Source: Desulfatibacillum alkenivorans DSM 16219
GTDB lineage: Bacteria; Desulfobacterota; Desulfobacteria; Desulfobacterales; Desulfatibacillaceae
Length of the DNA stretch: 64,000 nt
Direction of reading: 5' to 3'
NCBI RefSeq assembly: GCF_900142135.1
Contig: NZ_FQZU01000004.1
Location: 124,001-188,000 of the forward strand
In this document: positions 41,852 through 50,825 of the stretch, one piece after another
How the letters are laid out: each line of letters starts with the position of its first letter
Numbering within the stretch: the first letter of the stretch is position 1
Notes under the pieces: generated by a model
Database searches by the model: none
Told to the model about the DNA's origin: nothing
What the model saw: the letters and a program-made list of their open reading frames with translations, nothing else
Program-made: the position numbers and the translations under genes

Positions 41852-43018
41852 TCAATCCGGAATTTCGGCGCCGCGGTTTAAAATCTCGATGTAATCCGCG
41901 TAACTGTACAAACGGTTGCGTTTCTTTTTTGTGAGTTCTTTGACGATGCCGAGTTCTTCCAGTCGGCTTAACGCCTTATTTACCGTTGCCGGAGTGATGC
42001 CTGTCTTTTCGACCAGCCAGCTCGAAGTGGCGATGGGGCGTTCCATCAACGCCGGAAGAATCTGCATGAGGGATTCCGCGGCTCGCCCTTGGCCGTAAAT
42101 GAGGTCTCTGTTCTTTGCCGTCAGGTCGAGGATCTGTTTTGCGGTTTCTACAACCTGATCAGCGGTGAAAATTACGGCATCCGCAAAGAAATCCAGCCAA
42201 TTCTCCCAGTCGCCGGTTAAACGCACCCGGTTAAGCAATTCGTAATAATATTGACGGTGCGTTTTGAAGTAGAGGCTGAGATAAAGCATGGGCTCGCGCA
42301 ATACTTTTTGATCGCAAAGCAGCATCGTTATCAATAACCGCCCCAAGCGGCCGTTGCCATCCAAAAAGGGGTGGATCGTCTCGAACTGCACATGGGCGAG
42401 AGCCGCTTTTAAAAGCACCGGAGTCGGCTCCGGTTGGTCATGCAGGAAGAGTTCAAGTTTGCTCATGCATTCCATCACTTTTTCCGGCGGCGGAGGGACA
42501 AAAGCCGCATTGCCCGGTCTGGTTCCACCGACCCAGTTTTGGCTTTTTCTAAACTCACCGGGAGTCTGCTTGCTTCCCCGCCCTTTGCTGAGCAGCACGC
42601 TATGGACTTCCCTGAATAGGCGCAGCGACAGGGGCAGACCCTCTTTCATCAACTGCAAACCATGGTAGAGAGCCGCAACATAGTTGCTTACTTCCTGAAC
42701 GTCATCCAACGGAACGCCTGGCTCCAGGTCCAACTCAAACAGCAACAAGTCTGACAGCGACGACTGAGTACCCTCGATCATGGAGGAAAGAACGGCTTCT
42801 TTCCGTACATACATGTACAGAAACAGCGAGGTTTCGGGCAACAGGTCGGAGATATTGTCCAGCCTCCCTAAAGCTGTCAGCGCTTGGTCGAATTTCCGGC
42901 TTAACGCCGGAGTCCAGTTAATGGGCGGGGTTGGAGGCAGGGGCGCCGGCACAAAAGCGTTGACCTTCTCTCCCACCGTTGACACGGAGACATACTCGCC
43001 TTGGAGTTCTCGTTTCAT
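41852..43018 (-). CDS. Fic-domain AMP-transferase-type protein (class II, self-inhibited)
   Basis: The 388-residue protein has an intact Fic active motif HPFLDGNGRLGR at 216-227. The N-terminal inhibitory helix motif S-x-x-x-E-G is at 78-83 (SSMIEG), which places it in class II. The C-terminal part (about 310-380) is a winged helix (TSSWLVEKTGITPATVNKALSRLEELGIV), common in chromosomal Fic proteins that control transcription. It would add AMP to a Ser, Thr or Tyr of a protein target. No antitoxin gene is adjacent, in line with self-inhibition. AT-rich flanks and the nearby repeat and tRNA suggest an acquired patch. Confidence 0.9.
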   Translation of the reverse strand: MKRELQGEYVSVSTVGEKVNAFVPAPLPPTPPINWTPALSRKFDQALTALGRLDNISDLLPETSLFLYMYVRKEAVLSSMIEGTQSSLSDLLLFELDLEPGVPLDDVQEVSNYVAALYHGLQLMKEGLPLSLRLFREVHSVLLSKGRGSKQTPGEFRKSQNWVGGTRPGNAAFVPPPPEKVMECMSKLELFLHDQPEPTPVLLKAALAHVQFETIHPFLDGNGRLGRLLITMLLCDQKVLREPMLYLSLYFKTHRQYYYELLNRVRLTGDWENWLDFFADAVIFTADQVVETAKQILDLTAKNRDLIYGQGRAAESLMQILPALMERPIATSSWLVEKTGITPATVNKALSRLEELGIVKELTKKKRNRLYSYADYIEILNRGAEIPD

Positions 43019-43521
43019 ATCGTTTGCCTTTTACCTAAAATATGGCTTTCTCTTGTTTTAGTTTAAAGCCTTATCCTAAAATAATGGTGTGGAAAGCAAA
43101 AAGCAAGAGAATTTTTAATGCAGCGCCTGGAGATCCTTTTCAATCGCGCCCATAGCGAATAGAACAGACCATTCCTTCCCAAAGGCTATGGACGCTCCGG
43201 GACGAAAGGTGTATATCCTTATTACAAGGGCTTGGGATTTTTTGGATTCAAAGATCCGGCTGCGAATGGGGCGAATGAAGCGGCTATTAATGGTAAGGTC
43301 AATTTCGAGGGGACACGATACTTATCTCGGGCGTTATACCCGGAGAATTCCGTCCCTTTTTTTGAGATAAGTTCATGTCCCTGAAATTTTGGGATTTTTT
43401 GCGTGAAGAATTAGACAGCGAATACGGCGCTGGAAAGGGGCCGGGGACGGCCGCAGCGGAAAAGAAAGAGGCCGTAAAAAACAAAAGGGATCAGCCCGCT
43501 TGGGCCGACCCCTGTTATTTT
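43019..43521. other. 503-bp region between Fic and tRNA-Arg
   Basis: No gene is supported. A short frame that ends in [12 protein letters not shown] is an artefact of translating the tRNA in reverse. The region holds an inverted-repeat element at 43309-43381. Confidence 0.6.
43309..43381. repeat. GGGGACA/CTTATCTC inverted-repeat element, copy 3
   Basis: The left arm GGGGACACGATACTTATCTC (43309-43328) pairs with GAGATAAGTTCATGTCCC (43364-43381), with a 35-base loop. Loop length and arms closely match copy 1 at 1779-1853. It lies 140 bp from the tRNA-Arg gene. Confidence 0.7.
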
Positions 43522-43598
<77 letters not shown>

Positions 43599-43702
43599 AA
43601 AAACTGGGACTGAATTATTCTCTTTCATGCCGTTTGTCAAGCCCCTATTAGGATGAAAATATCGGTGACGAAAAAAAATTTGTTTCCTGACAAAGGAATT
43701 TT

Positions 43703-45458
<1,756 letters not shown>

Positions 45459-45513
45459 TTCACGGGACCCATAAAGCCCACGGACAAGATCAACAGAAAC
45501 GGAGAGAAGTTCC

Positions 45514-46449
45514 ATGACGGATTTCAGGCACGCTGATATTTTGATTGTGGACGATGACATTGATGTCGGCAATACCCTCCTGAAGTTGGTCCTGGCCGCC
45601 GGTTATAACGGAGTCAAGGCGGAAGACGGCGAACAGGCCCTGGAAATCCTGAAAAACAGGGAGGTGGATCTTGTAGTCACGGACATCGAACTGCCGGACA
45701 TACAGGGCCTGGAGCTGACCAATCTCATCAAAAAGGAGCATGGCGCCGACGTCATTGTCATGACCGGCTTCGGCGAGCAATACACCTACGAAGACGCCAT
45801 CGAGCAAGGCGCCAGCGACTTTATCATCAAACCCATCAAGTTTTCCGAGCTGAGCCTGCGCATCAAACGGGTTCTGCGGGAGCGCGCCTTTGACCAGGAG
45901 CGGGAAAAGCTCATGGGCAAGCTCCAGGAGCTGGCCGTCACGGACGGGCTGACCAAGCTGTACAACTCCCGCCACTTTTACGAAACCCTGGACGTGGAAA
46001 TTCGCCGGGCCCGGCGCTATGGACGGCCTTTGTCCCTCCTGCTTTTCGACATCGACAAGTTCAAGAATTTCAACGACACATACGGCCATATTGAAGGAGA
46101 CCGCGCCTTGGCCCGTATTGCAAGGGCCGTGCAGGACTGCATTCGCCTTACCGACACCGCCTTCCGTTACGGCGGCGAGGAGTTTACCGTGCTCATGCCC
46201 GAAACCGACGAGGAAGAGGCTTTAGGCGTCGGTCAGAGGGTGTGTGAAGAGGTGCGGGACCTGGTGCATCGCGCGGACGCCGAGGAGGTGCATTTGACCA
46301 TCAGCGTGGGCGTCACCCAGTGCACTCCCGGCGAGGATCTGGCCGACATGGTCAAAAGGGTGGATGAGGCCATGTACAAGGCTAAACGCGCCGGCGGAAA
46401 CCAGGTGGCCGCGCTGTCCGCCCCGGGCCGGCCGGGGGGCGAGGCGTAA
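45514..46449 (+). CDS. Response regulator with GGDEF output (diguanylate cyclase)
   Basis: The 311-residue protein has a receiver domain at 5-120 (DILIVDDDIDVGN, phospho-acceptor Asp in VVTDIELP, then FIIKPIKFSEL) and a GGDEF domain at 140-305. Its active motif is RYGGEEFTVLMP, and an I-site RLTD sits five residues before it. It is expected to make cyclic di-GMP when phosphorylated. No partner kinase is adjacent; the hybrid kinase at 54127 and the kinase at 29839 are orphans too. The 22-bp tandem repeat begins at its stop codon. Confidence 0.92.
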   Translation: MTDFRHADILIVDDDIDVGNTLLKLVLAAGYNGVKAEDGEQALEILKNREVDLVVTDIELPDIQGLELTNLIKKEHGADVIVMTGFGEQYTYEDAIEQGASDFIIKPIKFSELSLRIKRVLRERAFDQEREKLMGKLQELAVTDGLTKLYNSRHFYETLDVEIRRARRYGRPLSLLLFDIDKFKNFNDTYGHIEGDRALARIARAVQDCIRLTDTAFRYGGEEFTVLMPETDEEEALGVGQRVCEEVRDLVHRADAEEVHLTISVGVTQCTPGEDLADMVKRVDEAMYKAKRAGGNQVAALSAPGRPGGEA

Positions 46450-46535
46450 TTGCGTGCTCTCCGCGCTGTAGTTGCCAGGTTTTCTTGCCCGTAGTTGAGT
46501 GGTCCCCCCGCCGTAGTTGCTCCCTCTTTGTTGGG
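46447..46535. repeat. 22-23-bp tandem repeat, four units (locus 2)
   Basis: Units start at 46447, 46469, 46492 and 46514, with starts TAATTGC, TAGTTGC, TAGTTGA and TAGTTGC, then a middle GG and C/T-rich ends (GCCCG, CGCCG). The period and consensus match the array at 17617-17682. The first unit starts on the TAA stop of the GGDEF gene, and the last runs into the nested palindrome element. Confidence 0.55.
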
Positions 46536-46745
46536 TTTCGCAGCGGCGATACAGGCCGTATTGTGCGTTCAGGCAAGTGGCGTTTTTCCCAATTCAACGC
46601 TTTATTTCAGCGCTCTACCCAACCTACATCTCATCATCGTGCGACGTAGGTTGGGTAGAGCTTGTAAAACCTTTCCTGCGGAGGCAGTCCCTTTTTCGCC
46701 GGAGCAATGTTTAAAGCCAAAAACATGTGTGCGAAACCCAACAAA
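46527..46745. repeat. Nested palindromic element (TTGGGTTTCG family), copy 2
   Basis: The outer arms TTTGTTGGGTTTCGC (46527-46541) and GCGAAACCCAACAAA (46731-46745) are perfect inverted copies. The inner arms GCTCTACCCAACCTAC (46612-46627) and GTAGGTTGGGTAGAGC (46646-46661) are a perfect 16-bp hairpin. The element spans 219 bp between convergent genes, as does copy 1. Confidence 0.7.
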
Positions 46746-46878
46746 TGGATTTTCCCAAAACCTTCTTCCGTCCTTGCAGCCCGTTATTCTCGCTTTCCAG
46801 GCCGGCATTATTGTCGTCGCCTTGGAAAGGCGCCAATCGTCCAAATGCAACCGGTGAATGGCATTTCCTTTACACAAA

Positions 46879-46918
46879 AAGAAATCCCGGAACGGTTTAA
46901 ACCATCCCGGGATTTCTT
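46879..46918. terminator. Rho-independent terminator of the oxidase operon
   Basis: AAGAAATCCCGG and CCGGGATTTCTT form a 12-bp stem. On the minus strand TTTTT-rich sequence follows it, 27 bp after the stop of the last operon gene. Confidence 0.75.
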
Positions 46919-46944
46919 AATGTGTTTCAACAATGGCTACGGCG

Positions 46945-48111
46945 TTATGCGGTCAAAATCTCTGATATGTCCCGCACCTTGATTTTATCCTCCAGGCCTT
47001 CCACCTTCACCGCGTCCTCCAGCATGGTCAGGCAGTTGGGGCAGGCCACGGCCAGGATGTTGGCTTTGGCTTCGTCCGCCTCCCGGGCCCGGATGCGGGC
47101 CGGGCTGTCCTCGCTGCCGCCCAAAAAATCCGTGTAAAAATTGCCGGCGCCGCCTCCGCAGCAAAGCGCGCCTTTTTTATTGCGGCCCATTTCCGCAAAG
47201 GCCGCGCCGGGTATGGCGGCCAGGACCTTTCTGGGGGCCGAGTATTCTTCGTTCCAGCGCCCCAAAAAGCAGGGGTCGTGAAAGGTGATGCGGGCGTCTG
47301 CTTGCTCAGGCGCTTTGATCAGGCCTTTTTTAAGCAGATTGGCCAGAATCTGGCTGTGGTGATAAATCTGGAACTCGCCGCCGAAATCCGGATAACGATT
47401 TTTAAACACGTTGTAGGAATGGGGCGACAGGGTGATGATCTTTTTCACTCCCAGTTCGGTGAACATCTTGATGTTCTTTTTCGCCAGATCCTCCAAAAGG
47501 GCGTCTTCGCCCATCATCTCCACTTCGTTTCCGTCGGAAATTTCCTGAGACCCCAGGACGCCGAAGGATACCCCGGCCTGCTGCAGCAGTTTGGCGGTCG
47601 CCCTGGCCGCGCCTTGGGCCCGGGTGTCGTAAGAGCCTTCGCAACCCACGTAAAAGAGGAATTCCTGGCCTTTGTAGGGCTCCAGGTTCAGGCCCTCCAT
47701 CCAGTCTTCACGCCGTTTTGCAGCCATGCCGTAGGGATTGCCGTGCAACTGAACGTTGGTGAGGAACTCGCCCACGGCCTTGGGAATCTTCCCTTCATCC
47801 ACCATGGCGGTTTTGGCGGCGATGATCATGTTGACCACGTCGTCGTTAAAGCTGTGAGGGCATTTTTCCACGCAGTTTTTGCAGCCCACGCAGGAATAGA
47901 CGATGTTAGCCAAATTGGGGGACCATTCCAGCTCTCCGTTCAGCCAGGCGCGGATGAGCCACAGCCTGCCGCCCGTGGAATAGCTTTCCAGGCGGAACCT
48001 GGCGTAAGGCGGGCAATTGGTGATGTCGCTCCAGTCCGTGGGGAACTTGCAGTATCCGCATCGAAAGCAGCGGTGAATCATATCCTTGTATTTGTATTCC
48101 ATGAGATTCAT
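46945..48111 (-). CDS. Fe-S oxidoreductase subunit with two 4Fe-4S sites and CCG domains (GlcF/HdrD-like), gene 3 of operon
   Basis: In this 388-residue protein the N-terminal ferredoxin-like sites have CFRCGYCKFPTDWSDITNCP and YSCVGCKNCVEKCPH. The second half has CCG-type Cys motifs: ITFHDPCFLGRWNE, GALCCGGGAGNFY and AVACPNCLTM. Such subunits pass electrons from a flavoprotein to the quinone pool or to heterodisulfide reductase-like partners. ATG 48111 overlaps the stop of the flavoprotein gene by one base (TAATG), so the long upstream reading is rejected. It is the last gene of the operon, followed by a terminator. Confidence 0.88.
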   Translation of the reverse strand: MNLMEYKYKDMIHRCFRCGYCKFPTDWSDITNCPPYARFRLESYSTGGRLWLIRAWLNGELEWSPNLANIVYSCVGCKNCVEKCPHSFNDDVVNMIIAAKTAMVDEGKIPKAVGEFLTNVQLHGNPYGMAAKRREDWMEGLNLEPYKGQEFLFYVGCEGSYDTRAQGAARATAKLLQQAGVSFGVLGSQEISDGNEVEMMGEDALLEDLAKKNIKMFTELGVKKIITLSPHSYNVFKNRYPDFGGEFQIYHHSQILANLLKKGLIKAPEQADARITFHDPCFLGRWNEEYSAPRKVLAAIPGAAFAEMGRNKKGALCCGGGAGNFYTDFLGGSEDSPARIRAREADEAKANILAVACPNCLTMLEDAVKVEGLEDKIKVRDISEILTA

Positions 48112-49469
48112 TAGTCCACCTCCCAGTTGCCGGGGTTCATGATCCCATTGGGGTCGAGAATCTTTTTCACTTCCTTCATGAGGCGAAGAGCGCCCGGGTC
48201 CATGCGTTCGAGCATGAGTTTCTGGCCGAAGATAGCGGGCTTCCAGATGGTCCCGTTGAGCTCCATGACCAGTTCGTCCGTTTCGTGCAGGGCGTCCCTG
48301 GCGTGCTTGACCGTGGCGTCGTCCGCCCTGTTGAAAGCGTAGGACCAGGAGAACATCATGCTGTGGCAGCTTCCAATAACCCGGCCGAGGACCGTGTACG
48401 GGATGAAATGCCGGCCCGAGATTTCCGAGCCCCGGCGGTAGCATTCAGGATAGAACGACACGGGCACGATGGCGCCCACGTATTCAAAGCCGCCGCCTTT
48501 TTTCCAGTCGGCCGACTTGCTCACCTGGGGGCGGGATCGTTCATCATAGAGCGAGACGATGCCGCCCACGCCGTTGCGGATGTACTTGGCAAGCTGAACG
48601 TCGAAGGTCATATGCCGTTTGAACTCCAGCTCCTCCTCGGAATCCCCGGTGTTGATGATGCTGATGTAGTGCAGCCGGTTCATCATGGGCGGAATTTCCG
48701 AGCTGGTGGCGATGAGGTCTTCCGCCATGCCCAGGTGGGAGATTTCAAAAAGCACGTCCGGGACGAACTCCTCGTTTTCCACCACGAACATATTGTTTTC
48801 CCTGAATTTTTTGCAGGGATAGAGCTTGAGGGACACCTTGGTGATGATCCCCGTGGCGCCGTTCCAGCCCAGAAACAGGCCGATGTCCGGCAGGGGGTGC
48901 ATGGTGTACCAGCCCGAGCCCACGGCGCAGGATCCGAACCGGGCGATGTCGCCCGTGGGCAGAACCACTTCCAGGCCGTTCACCATGTCCGTATTGAACC
49001 CGTAGGGATGGGCAAGATCCCCCTGGCCGTGGATGGCCAGGTTGCCGCCCACCGTGGCCGCCGGAGGCGCGCCGGGTTCGGAATGCATGAGGTTGGGGTG
49101 GTTCTTTTTAAGGTAGGAGGTGATCTTGCCGTGGGAGATTCCCGCCTCCACCACCATGTACCGGCCCTGTTCGTTGACCTCCAGGATTTTGTCCATGCGC
49201 TTGAGGTCGATGATGACGCCGCCCTGTTGAGGCAGGGCCAGCCCGGCCAGGGTCATGCCGCCGCCCAGCGGAACAATGGGCGTTTTGGTTTCGTTGGCCA
49301 GCCGGACCACGGCCTGGAGTTCGTCCGTGGTCTTGGGCGCGACGACATATTCGGGCCATAAGGGCTGGGATGTGCCCAGGTCCTTGGAGTAGGTGAACAA
49401 CTCCTCCCGCCGGTTCGAGGCGTAATCCTCCCCCACTATATTGACTAATTCCTGATGAATGGAACTCAT
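48111..49469 (-). CDS. FAD-linked oxidase (GlcD/lactate dehydrogenase-type), gene 2 of operon
   Basis: The 452-residue FAD-binding type 4 (PCMH/VAO) oxidase has the FAD-binding block VAPKTTDELQAVVRLANETKTPIVPLGGGMTLAGLALPQQGGVIIDLKRM, then SEPGAPPAATVGGNLAIHGQGDLAHPYGFNTDMVNGLEVVLPTGDI. The C-terminal substrate cap ends LKKILDPNGIMNPGNW. Family members oxidise 2-hydroxy acids such as lactate or glycolate. With Fe-S subunits before and after it, it resembles GlcDEF or LdhA/B-like complexes of sulfate reducers. Substrate cannot be read from sequence. Confidence 0.9.
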   Translation of the reverse strand: MSSIHQELVNIVGEDYASNRREELFTYSKDLGTSQPLWPEYVVAPKTTDELQAVVRLANETKTPIVPLGGGMTLAGLALPQQGGVIIDLKRMDKILEVNEQGRYMVVEAGISHGKITSYLKKNHPNLMHSEPGAPPAATVGGNLAIHGQGDLAHPYGFNTDMVNGLEVVLPTGDIARFGSCAVGSGWYTMHPLPDIGLFLGWNGATGIITKVSLKLYPCKKFRENNMFVVENEEFVPDVLFEISHLGMAEDLIATSSEIPPMMNRLHYISIINTGDSEEELEFKRHMTFDVQLAKYIRNGVGGIVSLYDERSRPQVSKSADWKKGGGFEYVGAIVPVSFYPECYRRGSEISGRHFIPYTVLGRVIGSCHSMMFSWSYAFNRADDATVKHARDALHETDELVMELNGTIWKPAIFGQKLMLERMDPGALRLMKEVKKILDPNGIMNPGNWEVD

Positions 49470-49485
49470 GGTTTATCCCCCTTTT

Positions 49486-50529
49486 TTATCCGACTTTTTC
49501 GCCGATGGCCAGCCTGCACAGGTCGCTCATGAACAAGGGCATAATCCCAGCCTTGCTTACCGGCATGCCAAGGGTTTGCATGCAGGCCGGGCAGTTGAAC
49601 ACGCAAATCTGGCCGCCGGCCTTTTTCATGTCGTCGATGTTTTTCTTCTGGATTTCCGCGCAATAAACCCGGCTGCCCTCCTTTTTCTGGCCCAGGATGG
49701 TGGCGCCGCAGCACATGGCGTTTTCGTCCTTGTATTCCCGGTCCATGTATTCCACGCTGATGAGGTCGAAAATCTTGGCGACGAAGGGATGCTTGTCGGA
49801 AGACAGGCGCGAGGAGCAGGGGCGCTGATACACCACCTTGTATCCCAGAGGCCTGATTTCATCCTTCAATTCCAGGAGCCGGTTGTACAAAAACTCAAAA
49901 AGGTGGATGGACTTGAACGGGACCTCGATCCCAAAGGCCGGGGCGTAGGAGGTGTAGGTCCCGTAGCACTCGTCGTGAAAATGCACGATTTCCTTTGCCC
50001 CGTGGGCGGCCAAGGTTTGGATGATCCCGTCCAGGCGTTCATTGATCACCGAGGTCTTGCCGTAATGTAAATACATCAACTGGCAGAAGTAGTGAAACAT
50101 CTTGCGGGAGTCGTGAGAAATGATGGGCAGCCCTTCAAAGAGCTTGCTCCCTGCGACCCGGCCGAGCAAGGGGCTGAACACCCCCATATTGAGCGCCGTC
50201 CCTTCCATTTCGTCGATGACGGGCTCCCCCCTGAAGGGAATCCCCACCTGGACCCCGCTCTTTACCAGCGGGTCCGGCAGAGGGAACATGCCCAATTCCT
50301 CCTGCATTTTCACAATCAAATAAAAGGGATGGTTGCCGTTGGGACAGTATTCCTCGCAAGCGTAACAGGTTACGCAGTCCCGAAGGACAAACGAGTCCTC
50401 CCCGCCGGCCAGTTTCAGGATCTCTGTGCGGGCCGCTTCCTGATCGATATCCATGTGCTGGCACTTGACCAGGCAGTCTTGGGTATCGCAGGCCATGCAC
50501 AGGTCCGGATCGAATTTCAATTCATACAT
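49486..50529 (-). CDS. Fe-S oxidoreductase subunit with ferredoxin and CCG domains, gene 1 of operon
   Basis: The 347-residue protein opens with two [4Fe-4S]-type clusters (DLCMACDTQDCLVKCQHMD and RDCVTCYACEEYCPNGNHP). The C-terminal CCG-type motifs are YQRPCSSRLSS, AMCCGATILGQ and VFNCPACMQTLG. It would accept electrons from the flavoprotein encoded next. ATG 50529 is chosen since AGGAGG lies just before it and since the sigma-54 promoter at 50618-50632 gives a leader of about 80 bases. The longer reading crosses that promoter. It is the first gene of the operon and divergent from the regulator. Confidence 0.87.
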   Translation of the reverse strand: MYELKFDPDLCMACDTQDCLVKCQHMDIDQEAARTEILKLAGGEDSFVLRDCVTCYACEEYCPNGNHPFYLIVKMQEELGMFPLPDPLVKSGVQVGIPFRGEPVIDEMEGTALNMGVFSPLLGRVAGSKLFEGLPIISHDSRKMFHYFCQLMYLHYGKTSVINERLDGIIQTLAAHGAKEIVHFHDECYGTYTSYAPAFGIEVPFKSIHLFEFLYNRLLELKDEIRPLGYKVVYQRPCSSRLSSDKHPFVAKIFDLISVEYMDREYKDENAMCCGATILGQKKEGSRVYCAEIQKKNIDDMKKAGGQICVFNCPACMQTLGMPVSKAGIMPLFMSDLCRLAIGEKVG

Positions 50530-50617
50530 GGACGCCTCCTGTGGTTGGGTGTGCGGATTGTCTGAAAGGTTTGTTGTGCGTTTGGGTTGGCTGCTTTTCC
50601 TGCCGGCGTGTAAATAG

Positions 50618-50632
50618 GCAAGAAGGGCGCCA
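50618..50632 (-). promoter_or_regulatory. Sigma-54 promoter (-24/-12) of the oxidase operon
   Basis: On the minus strand TGGCGC, five bases, then TTGC matches the sigma-54 consensus TGGCAC-N5-TTGC with one change. The GG and GC doublets are at exact spacing. Transcription would begin near 50606, about 77 bases before the first operon gene. A sigma-54 activator is encoded divergently. Confidence 0.75.
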
Positions 50633-50696
50633 GGAGTCTTGATTTGCATTTGTTGTGTATTTAAGGGGTTAATAATTGGGCGGATGAGGATGCATC

Positions 50697-50722
50697 ATAT
50701 TTGGCGTGCAAAAGCCAAATAT
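50697..50722. promoter_or_regulatory. Inverted repeat, candidate activator-binding (enhancer) site
   Basis: ATATTTGGC (50697-50705) and GCCAAATAT (50714-50722) are perfect inverted 9-mers with an 8-bp spacer. The centre lies about 100 bp upstream of the predicted sigma-54 start point, the usual place for an enhancer. It is also just upstream of the regulator's own promoter, so autoregulation is possible. Confidence 0.6.
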
Positions 50723-50732
50723 GGCGTTTTTC

Positions 50733-50761
50733 TTGACTCCGGTCAAATCCCGAAGTACACT
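50733..50761 (+). promoter_or_regulatory. Sigma-70 promoter of the sigma-54 activator gene
   Basis: TTGACT (50733-50738), 17 bp, then TACACT (50756-50761). Transcription starts near 50768, which rules out the upstream start codons at 50706 and 50721 and supports ATG 50826. Confidence 0.65.
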
Positions 50762-50825
50762 CCCCACGCCAGCGCCTAACGGCGCCCCGAAACCCAACCC
50801 ACAAAATACAGCCTGCGAGAAAGCC

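Noticed and set aside
46945-48444. 499-codon reading of the last oxidase subunit
   Set aside because: The first 111 codons overlap the flavoprotein gene in another frame; ATG 48111 overlaps its stop by one base as in a coupled operon.
50706-50825. Upstream start codons for the sigma-54 activator
   Set aside because: They lie before or inside the predicted promoter and the inverted repeat; the extra 40 residues are proline-rich without structure.
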